DNA from: Clostridia bacterium
GTDB lineage: Bacteria > Bacillota > Clostridia > Oscillospirales > Ruminococcaceae
Length of the DNA stretch: 59,414 bases
NCBI GenBank assembly: GCA_009929695.1
Contig: RZZW01000016.1
Coordinates: 1-59,414 of the forward strand
Direction of reading: 5' to 3'
Below the pieces are notes generated by a model. The model did no database searches. It saw nothing but the letters and a program-made list of their open reading frames with translations, and was not told the origin of the DNA. Shown piece by piece: positions 1 to 7,198 of this stretch; the first letter of the stretch is position 1; the number at the start of each line of letters is the position of its first letter. A program made the translations under genes and the position numbers.

Positions 1-1
1 T

Positions 2-133
2 GCTGCCGCGAAAGCGAAGGAAGCAGAGCGCATTAAGGCAGAAAAAGAAGCCGAAAAAGCAAAGCTTGCTGCCGCGAAAGCGAAGGAAGCAGAGCGCATC
101 AAGGCGGAAAAAGAAGCTGAAAAAGCGAAAATC
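2..133 (+). repeat. two tandem 66-bp coding repeats
   Basis: Positions 2-67 and 68-133 are near-identical units encoding a 22-residue Ala/Lys/Glu motif beginning AAAKAKEAERIK. The copies differ mostly by silent changes (att/atc, gca/gcg, gcc/gct). More copies may lie left of the window. Confidence 0.8.
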
Positions 134-661
134 GCGGCACAGAAAAAGCGCGAAGCCGAAAAGGCAAAGGCCGCCGCCGCAAAGGCAAAAGCGGCAGAAA
201 AAGCCAAAGCCGCCAAAGCCGCAGAGAGAGCAAAAGCAGCCGAAAAGAAGAAAAAAGAAGCCGAAAAAGCAAGAGCCGCCGCTGCGAAAGCAAAAGCTGC
301 CGAGAAGGCAAAGGCAGCCGCGCTGAAAAAGAAAGAAGCGGAAAAAGCCAAAGCGGACGCAAAAAAAAGCACCGCCCCCAAATCAAAGCTAGTCTCCGCA
401 ACCGCCGCCGAAAGCAAAGCAAAGCCGCCCGTCTCCGCAACCGTTACCGTAGGGAGGGAGCTTGCTCCCGCCGCACCGCGAGCCTCCGCGCCGAGCGTCG
501 CAAAGCAGCCCACCGCCGAAACCACTGTAGGGCGGGGGCTTGCTCCCGCCGCTGAAACAAGCTCCGCCGCGCCAACCGCCACCACAATAAATCCCCCCAA
601 AGCGCTTATAATCATCGAGGAAACCGCGGAGCAAAACATAGTTAGGTACATCGGCGAATGA
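2..661 (+). CDS. Ala/Lys/Glu-rich coiled-coil protein, 5' end outside window
   Basis: Open reading frame running in from the left edge without a start and ending at TGA 659-661. The first ~120 codons are almost only A, K, E and R with heptad-like spacing, as in a long charged coiled coil or TolA-like stalk; it opens with two near-identical tandem 66-bp (22-residue) units. The C-terminal third switches to a Pro/Ala/Ser/Thr-rich linker and contains two intergenic-type family B palindromes read in frame (giving TVGRELAPAA and TVGRGLAPAA). It ends in a short hydrophobic stretch (ALIIIEE). Its stop overlaps the ATG of the signal peptidase gene (ATGA), so the two are probably translationally coupled. 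Function unknown; a cell-surface or scaffold role for the secretion locus is inference. The low-complexity composition makes homology-based naming unsafe. Confidence 0.7.
   Translation, partial: AAAKAKEAERIKAEKEAEKAKLAAAKAKEAERIKAEKEAEKAKIAAQKKREAEKAKAAAAKAKAAEKAKAAKAAERAKAAEKKKKEAEKARAAAAKAKAAEKAKAAALKKKEAEKAKADAKKSTAPKSKLVSATAAESKAKPPVSATVTVGRELAPAAPRASAPSVAKQPTAETTVGRGLAPAAETSSAAPTATTINPPKALIIIEETAEQNIVRYIGE
470..565 (+). repeat. two family B palindromes inside a coding sequence
   Basis: Units near 448-472 (GTAGGGAGGGAGCTTGCTCC) and near 531-552 (GTAGGGCGGGGGCTTGCTCC) match intergenic palindromes such as those at 22071-22142. Here both are read in the same frame of the Ala/Lys-rich protein. 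Confidence 0.7.
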
Positions 662-1290
662 TAAAGAAAATTCTGTATGCAATATTAAACGTCATCTCCG
701 TCGCCGCCATCGCGCTCGCCGTCGTTGCGCTGCTCGCCGTAGTGCTCACGCCCGCAGGCGAAGCGCCAAGCGTGTTCGGCTACTCCGCAATGCGCGTCCT
801 CACAGGCAGCATGGAGCCCGAAATCAAAACAAATACGCTAGTCATCGTCAAAAAAACCGCCCCCGAGCAAATCGCAGTCGGCGACATAATCTCGTTTTAT
901 TCCGCTGACCCCGCGCTAGGCGGCTCAATAAATACTCACCGCGTGGTCGAAGCCGAGCAGGCAAACGGCGAGTGGACGTTCACCACACAGGGCGACGCAA
1001 ACCCAATCGCCGATAAATACCCCGCCACAGGGCAGAACCTCGTCGGCAAGTTTGTGTTTTCGTCGCATGTGCTCGGCGTGGCAGTCGCGTTTTTAACGCA
1101 GCCCATAGCCTTTTTATTGCTCGTTATCATTCCGCTTGTCGGCATGACGGCGTACAATTTCTATAAGGTCATTCACTCCGCAAATAAGGTTTTAAAAGAA
1201 GAAGAAAAAGCCGCCGTTCAGCAAGCGCTCGATGATTTGCGCCAAAAGCAGGCAGGCTCTGACGAGGAACAACCGCCAAAAAAAGATTAA
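658..1290 (+). CDS. sipW: SipW-like (ER-type) signal peptidase I
   Basis: 210-residue membrane peptidase. Residues ~8-31 are a membrane segment. The catalytic serine lies in LTGSMEP (Ser51), and a His in INTHRVV (His94) takes the place of the general-base Lys of ordinary SPase I, which marks the archaeal/ER/SipW subtype. The conserved TTQGDAN...D box follows at about 110-120, and a second membrane segment at ~145-167 precedes a charged cytoplasmic tail. SipW-type peptidases mature biofilm-matrix proteins of the TasA/camelysin class in Bacillus. The next three genes encode proteins with matching N-terminal signal segments, so this is probably their dedicated peptidase. ATG overlaps the preceding stop (ATGA). 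Confidence 0.9.
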   Translation: MIKKILYAILNVISVAAIALAVVALLAVVLTPAGEAPSVFGYSAMRVLTGSMEPEIKTNTLVIVKKTAPEQIAVGDIISFYSADPALGGSINTHRVVEAEQANGEWTFTTQGDANPIADKYPATGQNLVGKFVFSSHVLGVAVAFLTQPIAFLLLVIIPLVGMTAYNFYKVIHSANKVLKEEEKAAVQQALDDLRQKQAGSDEEQPPKKD

Positions 1291-1322
1291 CGCAGACACA
1301 GCAAGGAAAGCGAGGTGCACGC

Positions 1323-2323
1323 ATGAGCGAAGAAGAAAAACAGCTTGTTTCGCAGGCTGATTTTGAAGCGCACAAAAAAGAGACGCATAAACAGCTCGTC
1401 CAAAGCGCCATGCTCACGTTCACCGCGTTCCTCGCCATTGCGGCTGTCTGCATAGCGTGGTTCATCAATAACACCGCCGTCTCCGGCGGCGGCGTCCAAG
1501 TCCAAACCGAAGGCTCCCGCTTCGTCCTCGCGTCAACAGGCGATAAGGGACGATTTGACACAGCCCCAAGATTTATAGAGGGCGCAAAAAAACAATAAAC
1601 GGAACAGAATATAACACCACCAGTGGAACAGCGGTGGCGTGGATGGTGTCGGGCGAGAGCAATATCTACAACCAAGCAGGCGGCAAGGCAAGCTTGTCGC
1701 CCGGCTCGACAGGTAAAATAACGTTTTACATAATTCCGCAGGCGGCGAATCTAGGCACAATCAATTGCGAGCTTAAAATTACGCCGTATAGGGTGCTCGA
1801 AGAAAACGAAACAGTAACAGGAGAAATTACTGTGGACCAAGAGCGTATCGCGCCGCTTGATGAGACAGAAAACGCGAATATTTATTCACTTTTGCAAGGT
1901 CACGTTTTGTTTTTTCGTGCAAAAAACGGCAACAACTATTCAAACTGGGTGCAAAACGGAAGCTTCGATGTTACTATTGAAAACCCCACAAAAGATAAGC
2001 CGCAAGAGATAACACTAAACTGGATATGGCCGTTTCAGTTTAATCAATATGTGTCAGTTGGCAACAGCGCGCTGTTTGCAAGCAAAACTGGTGAATACGA
2101 CAGCATGATGACAGAGATGCAAGATACGTCAAGCGGTTTTAACTACAATAAATATTTCTACTCACCGACGACAGCCTTAGGTAAAATCAACTTTACCAAT
2201 ATGAACGCCGCCACACGCACAACCTACAGCGGCTATTATAACTCCGCCGACGAAGCCATAGGTTCAAGCACCCGCTATTTTCTGCTAGAGCTTAATGCGA
2301 CAGAAAAAGAAACGACGGCGTAA
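1323..2323 (+). pseudogene. SipW-cognate secreted protein, -1 frameshift at an A7 run
   Basis: Starts at ATG 1323 with GAGGTG 7 nt upstream. Residues ~30-48 are hydrophobic and end in CIAWFINNTAVSGGG, resembling the TFAxF-type signal segment of SipW substrates. The first frame stops at TAA 1596-1598, directly after an A7-C tract (1586-1593). Reading shifts -1 there and continues without a stop through TINGTEYN...AVAWMVSGES to TAA 2323, giving about 333 residues of consistent Asn/Thr/Tyr-rich secreted protein. A AAA AAA C is a classic bacterial slippery sequence, so programmed -1 frameshifting, phase variation by slippage, or a one-base assembly error are all possible. The downstream part looks like a beta-rich TasA/pilin-like domain; the exact family was not identified. 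Confidence 0.65.
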
Positions 2324-2345
2324 ACAGCAGCCGCACACATGCCAT

Positions 2346-2422
2346 TGTCATTCTGAGCGCAGCGAAGAATCTTTTGCATAGCACCATGGGTTTTAAGATT
2401 CTTCGCTGCGCTCAGAATGACA
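2346..2422. repeat. family D palindrome (~77 bp)
   Basis: Arms TGTCATTCTGAGCGCAGCGA...AAGAATCTT and the reverse complement around a ~20-bp loop. It is the same element as at 25457-25535, 47134-47210, 48537-48615 and 59321-59399. It lies between two genes of the SipW locus; an upstream ATG at 2374 inside it would give a spurious N-terminal extension. Confidence 0.85.
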
Positions 2423-2466
2423 TGCCGCACCGCAAATTTACACACAAAAAGGAGGTAAACACCGCA

Positions 2467-3162
2467 ATGCGAAAAATAAACAAAACCGACATTCTGCGCA
2501 TTCTGCGTCAGCAGGGGCTTTCATTGGCGCTTGCGTTCATTGCGCTGTTTGCCTGCGTGCTGTACACCTTCGCTTGGTTTCAAAGCCAAGAAAAGCTGCA
2601 AACCATAACAAAGGTCGAAGCTCCCTCCACATTGGCGATAAAGGGCGGCAACGCTAGCGACATCACCGCGATAGATTTAAGCGGAATAGGCTTATCATCA
2701 ACCGAAAAAATAAAATACTTCATCTTCTGCGTCGAGGGTAGCGTTAAAAATCCATATTTAATAGAGCTTGCCCATACAACAAATATTCCATTTATCTATT
2801 CAATTAACAAAGCAAGCCAAAATGAAAACGGAACATTTATATATGTAGACCACTCAACAGGAATAAAGACAAATTATCAAGCGGATGAGGATTTGGGCTG
2901 CAGCTATATCAATAAAGGCACAAATGGTCTTGCAAACAATAGTAAACACAACGCAACATATGGTACTTATAGTACAGTCCAACAAAACGCCGAACCGCTA
3001 TATTTTTTAAGTCCGTCAATCACCCCTACGCTGATTGGCGAAAGCAACAAATTTTGCGATTATTACATTTTAAAAGTTAGTTGGGAAGGCGTAACCCCGC
3101 CAATTACAAACGAAAAAGAAACCGACCTAGTCTACCTCCTTGCCAGAAACGCCACTACCTAA
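2467..3162 (+). CDS. SipW-cognate secreted protein
   Basis: 231 residues from ATG 2467, chosen because AAGGAGG lies at 2449-2455 and because the longer reading from 2374 only translates a family D repeat. N-terminus is basic (MRKINKTDILRILRQQ), then a hydrophobic segment (~residues 18-35) ending in YTFAWFQSQE, the same type of signal as in the genes either side. The rest is a Ser/Thr/Asn/Tyr-rich exported domain with no recognised catalytic motif. It sits between two other SipW-type substrates and downstream of the peptidase gene, so a matrix or surface-fibre subunit is a reasonable inference. No lesions seen. Confidence 0.75.
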   Translation: MRKINKTDILRILRQQGLSLALAFIALFACVLYTFAWFQSQEKLQTITKVEAPSTLAIKGGNASDITAIDLSGIGLSSTEKIKYFIFCVEGSVKNPYLIELAHTTNIPFIYSINKASQNENGTFIYVDHSTGIKTNYQADEDLGCSYINKGTNGLANNSKHNATYGTYSTVQQNAEPLYFLSPSITPTLIGESNKFCDYYILKVSWEGVTPPITNEKETDLVYLLARNATT

Positions 3163-3194
3163 AAGCCATTTCAATAAACAGAAGGTGAAAAATA

Positions 3195-3803
3195 ATGAAA
3201 CGAAAACTGAATATCAATTTTCTGCGCCTGCACGCGCTTGAAATATTAGTGCTCGCGTGCATTATTTTGTCCACCTCCATCACCTTTGCCGCATACACAA
3301 ACCAAAGCTACAAAAAAGGCGTAGTCACCACAAACGGCTCACAGGTGTGCTTCTCGTCAAACTACCTCACGCAGTGCGACATAGGCATAGCTGCCGCTCA
3401 ATACGGCACTTCTACTATCACAGTCAGCAAACAAGAAAATCCGGCATCAGGCGCAGCGGCTACAGCCGAATTAACAGTCTCAAACCATGCCCCCGACGAC
3501 GCTTCGTCATCAGAAGCATCGTCCTCGTCTGAACAGCTCTCATCAAGCGCACTTTCCGACGCATCATCTGTCGAAAATTCCTCGTCAATAGATATGCTCA
3601 CTGCCGAGGATGAAGCGGCTGTGATGGCGGTGAGTGAAGAATATCCGGTGAGTTTTGACGAGGTTAAAGTTGCGTTTAATAATGACTATACGCTCACTGC
3701 CGACAGCACAGCATTTGATACCATGAATATACAAAACACTAATCAGCTAATTCTTCTTTCGCAGCTTGACCCTACTTGTTACAGTGCCGCAACAATTACA
3801 TAA
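3195..3803 (+). CDS. N-terminal open segment of the GLUG protein
   Basis: 202 codons with an intact start, signal segment (residues ~14-35) and Ser/Glu/Ala-rich linker (3490-3595). It ends at TAA 3801 in the context ACA-TAA-TCG; the same frame stays open after it (SATGDTIDVTATETG...) to the TGA at 4002. If the stop is real, only a short secreted Ser-rich fragment is made. Confidence 0.6.
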   Translation: MKRKLNINFLRLHALEILVLACIILSTSITFAAYTNQSYKKGVVTTNGSQVCFSSNYLTQCDIGIAAAQYGTSTITVSKQENPASGAAATAELTVSNHAPDDASSSEASSSSEQLSSSALSDASSVENSSSIDMLTAEDEAAVMAVSEEYPVSFDEVKVAFNNDYTLTADSTAFDTMNIQNTNQLILLSQLDPTCYSAATIT

Positions 3804-4369
3804 TCGGCTACAGGAGATACGATAGATGTTACCGCAACAGAAACGGGAACAGGAAAAAACTATCCTTTTAAGGGTTTATGCAGCAAAACTGTTCCATTCA
3901 CAGGTGTTTTTAATACAAGTGACAGAAACATTACTCTTAAAAGCCCGCTGTTTAACGCAATTTCTAATGCTGCAACCGTCAATGGAAATTTGACTCTAAA
4001 ATGACGCGGCGATAATTTGCCTGTTTTGGCTCAAAATGTTATTTTTGATACTGCTACTAAAGAATTAGCGTGGAGCTTTAATCTTGAAAATATTGATAGT
4101 GCAGAAGAGCCAACTACGTATTCTATGGGCGGCCTTGTTGGCAGTGTTTATAAAAAAGATAGCGGCAGCGGCACACTGAAATTGACGGCGAATTTAACGG
4201 CTGTTGCTAAAAGCTTAACTTAACCACAGTTACAAGCGCCACAGACGCAGGCTTAATCTGCGGCACGCTCAGCGGCGATGGTGTTATACTTGACATAAGT
4301 GGAATTACTCTTCCAAATGGATACAGCGTCACAAGCACAAGCGGCAACGCAGGCGGTCTTGTCGGCAGC

Positions 4370-4993
4370 ATGGCAAGTGGTGCAAGCATTACAGGCGGCG
4401 CAATCGACTTAAGCAAAATTACAGTTGCAGGCACAACAAATGCAGGCGGCATTGTCGGCTCGGCTGTTAATCCAATATTCAATTTTACACCTACGGTTGC
4501 CGTCAAAGACAGCACCATATCCGGCGCAACAAACGTCGGCGGCTTAGTAGGCAACATCACAAGCGGCGGCAATTTACCAATCGACAGCAAATACACCGTC
4601 ACAGGCAACACCCTAACCCCCGCCGCAGGCGGCAACGCGGGCGGATTATTTGGCATGTATACAGCGGCGGCGCTTAACAACACACTCACAATAAGCGTAG
4701 TTTCTCCGTCATCAAAACTCGCCACACCCGACACCTACTACGGCGGCCTAATAGGCCAAGTCGGCGCAAATACATATGTAAAAATAGATAAAGTTTCAGA
4801 AACCACCACAAGCACCGCAATACCCCTTAGCTTTGGCGGCATAACAGCATATGCAGGCACAGGCAGTGTGCTTGATGTTAATAATATTACTGTAAACGGC
4901 GTATACACCACATCAGCAAGTGGCTTTGGAGGCGGCCTTGTAGGCGCAATGACGGCGGGCGCAGTGCTGCGCTTCTGCTACAGAAAAAACTAG
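4370..4993 (+). CDS. GLUG-motif segment, first block
   Basis: Open segment (coding really begins near 4223) holding at least six GLUG-like motifs: GGLVGSM, GGIVGSA, GGLVGNI, GGLFGMY, GGLIGQV, GGGLVGAM, roughly 25-40 residues apart. It terminates at TAG 4991 only because of a +1 shift upstream; the other frame reads SATEKTSLNFTGITL and continues. Confidence 0.55.
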   Translation: MASGASITGGAIDLSKITVAGTTNAGGIVGSAVNPIFNFTPTVAVKDSTISGATNVGGLVGNITSGGNLPIDSKYTVTGNTLTPAAGGNAGGLFGMYTAAALNNTLTISVVSPSSKLATPDTYYGGLIGQVGANTYVKIDKVSETTTSTAIPLSFGGITAYAGTGSVLDVNNITVNGVYTTSASGFGGGLVGAMTAGAVLRFCYRKN

Positions 4994-5207
4994 CTTAAAC
5001 TTCACAGGCATTACATTAAATGACCTTTATGTAAACGGAGCAGTTGATTATTCTCCGCTTCTCATAAATCGCATAGGCGGCTACACCGCGCTTGCCCTCA
5101 CAAATGTTTTTACAACAACGGAAGCAACAGGCGCATACACCACTGCAAACACTTCCGCCGCAAGTAGTTTAATAGGCGATGTCGGCAGCGAAAGCGCACA
5201 AGGTATA

Positions 5208-6782
5208 GTGCTGTCATTTAGCCAAATAAAGCTCGACGCGAGAACATCGCCCACAGCAGAAAGTCTAATCAATGCCTATAGCACAAAAAAATCAATCTTT
5301 TCAAGAGCAACTCTGCTAAATCAATTCCAATATGCGTCCGAGTCAAGCGGTACATACAATTTCAATGAAGCAGATGACTGGACGAATGCAACCCATGTAC
5401 AAGCCGTAACCTACGGCAAGGAAATCACCTCGTCAGTCCGCAATAAAGACGGTCAGCTTTTTTATTACGATACGGACAACCACGTAAATGCGACCCAAAA
5501 ACCGGACACAGTAAATAAAACCGATTTCAGCACAGGCTATCTTCCCTATGTATATAAAACAAAGGTAATTGACACTGCTTTAAACGACACCTATAAAGAA
5601 ATTGACGTAAACGTAAAAATTGGACATCTTGCAAACGGCTGCGGCACATACGGACACCCGTATAATATAAACAGTGCTGCGCAGCTTTCTTCCTTGCGCA
5701 AATTTTTACTTGAGGGTAATTCCAATAACCTTGCAAACTGGGTAGTTGTGTACAACGAAGATAGTGTGTTCTGCACAGGTTCAGCAAGCACTGACAAATA
5801 CTATCGCGCAAACGGCGGCACTAGCGGAACATGGACAAGCGGAACATATACAAACGAGATTTTTACGCCCGATACAACGCCAACAAACTTAACAGATGCC
5901 CAAATGATAGAGTATCTGCGCAATGCGTATTATCAGGTGACAAGAGATATAACACTTTCCGCAAGCTTTACCGGCTTAGGCGTGTCAGGCCGCGAATTTA
6001 AGGGCGTAATTGTCGGTATGCAGCAGACAGGCGGCGGCTACCCCACAATTACTATCCCCGCCACCACCGCAGTTTCAAACTTCGGCGGTCTTATTAACGT
6101 CAGCTATGGCAGCGTTGTAAAAAACTTAAATGTCACCTATGAAAAACAAGCAACTGTAAACAGACCCGCAAAAGCAGCAGGTGCAACAACAGAGTACCTC
6201 GTTTACTTCGGCGGCGTAATAGGCGACATCGAGGGCGGCGACAATATCATTGATAATGTTAACATAACGTATGCCACCGAAGGCTTAAAGCTCACCGGCA
6301 CAGACCCCCACCTAATAACCGCCGGCGGCTACATAGGCATAATCAAAGCGGGCGGCGTGGTGTTTAAAAATATGGGTGCATCAAAACTAAGCACGACTGT
6401 AAATGCAACTGGTGATAAGCTAAATATCACAACCGAAACCGGCACTTATTTCTACACAAACCCCTACGTAGGCAGAGTATTAGACGGCTTCGCCATATAC
6501 GAACAGGGCACAGGCACAGCCACCGAGCTTGCAAATACCGATAAAAACTATACAATACCTACGTTGACAACAACAGACACGCTTTCTTTCACAGCTATTT
6601 CAAGCAATAAAAGCACCGTCACCATAGCCGGTGCTCAAGATTTGCTTATGCTGTCTATGATTTCAACAAGCGGCGCAGGCTCGTTTAACGACACAAAATA
6701 TAAAACAGACGCATACTCAAAGGGCAAAGTGCGTAATGCAAGTTATTCAAGAACAGCACTGTGCTGCAAGACGCAACTATAA
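5208..6782 (+). CDS. GLUG protein, central segment
   Basis: Open from about 4962 to TAA 6782 in one frame. It carries a spacer domain (5300-5900) rich in Tyr/Thr/Asn, and then GLUG-like motifs FGGLINVSYG, FGGVIGDIEGG and AGGYIGIIKAGG. The true 5' boundary is the frameshift, not ATG 5208. Confidence 0.55.
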   Translation: MLSFSQIKLDARTSPTAESLINAYSTKKSIFSRATLLNQFQYASESSGTYNFNEADDWTNATHVQAVTYGKEITSSVRNKDGQLFYYDTDNHVNATQKPDTVNKTDFSTGYLPYVYKTKVIDTALNDTYKEIDVNVKIGHLANGCGTYGHPYNINSAAQLSSLRKFLLEGNSNNLANWVVVYNEDSVFCTGSASTDKYYRANGGTSGTWTSGTYTNEIFTPDTTPTNLTDAQMIEYLRNAYYQVTRDITLSASFTGLGVSGREFKGVIVGMQQTGGGYPTITIPATTAVSNFGGLINVSYGSVVKNLNVTYEKQATVNRPAKAAGATTEYLVYFGGVIGDIEGGDNIIDNVNITYATEGLKLTGTDPHLITAGGYIGIIKAGGVVFKNMGASKLSTTVNATGDKLNITTETGTYFYTNPYVGRVLDGFAIYEQGTGTATELANTDKNYTIPTLTTTDTLSFTAISSNKSTVTIAGAQDLLMLSMISTSGAGSFNDTKYKTDAYSKGKVRNASYSRTALCCKTQL

Positions 6783-7198
6783 TAGCCACACAGCAAATTA
6801 CTAGCAATTACAATTTGGGTGTTGGTGGTATTGTAGGTATATCCAATAGAACATTAAAAATTGAAAATGCAATACTTGCCGACCTGCTTCTTGATTGCAG
6901 AGTAAAAAAAAGCGGAACAACTAAAGAAGCATCAAATATAGGTGGAGTCGTTGGCGTAGCGAGGAGTGGAATTACATTAACAAATGTAGAAGTATATGCA
7001 TCTGCCGGCAAGACGTTCAAAGTTTATTCCAACAATACAAGCGGTAGCTTAGTAGGTGTTGTAAGAGGTGCTTCAACAATTACTAACTGTAAAGTAAATA
7101 CTAAACAAACGCAGGCAAGCTGTTGGTCTGGGGAACAGGAAATGCAGGAGGAGCTGTTGGCTATGTGTCGTCTGTCAACTGCACATTTGAAAATGTAA
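6761..7198 (+). CDS. GLUG protein, fourth segment
   Basis: Continuation after a -1 shift near 6750: LQDATIIATQQITSN, then VGGIVGISN, IGGVVGVAR and SGSLVGVVR motifs. Real coding ends near 7110; the tail to 7198 is out of frame. Confidence 0.5.
   Translation: MLQDATIIATQQITSNYNLGVGGIVGISNRTLKIENAILADLLLDCRVKKSGTTKEASNIGGVVGVARSGITLTNVEVYASAGKTFKVYSNNTSGSLVGVVRGASTITNCKVNTKQTQASCWSGEQEMQEELLAMCRLSTAHLKM

Noticed and set aside
99..440. Minus-strand 113-codon ORF rich in Leu and Arg
   Set aside because: Mirror image of the Lys/Ala/Glu-rich plus-strand coding sequence, without ribosome site or family features.
2374..2466. Longer N-terminus for the second SipW-type substrate
   Set aside because: The extra 31 codons translate a family D repeat and the ribosome site lies just before ATG 2467.
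4002..4004. In-frame TGA as selenocysteine
   Set aside because: No catalytic context, no Cys-type motif around it and no SECIS-like hairpin seen; it lies in a gene with several other lesions.
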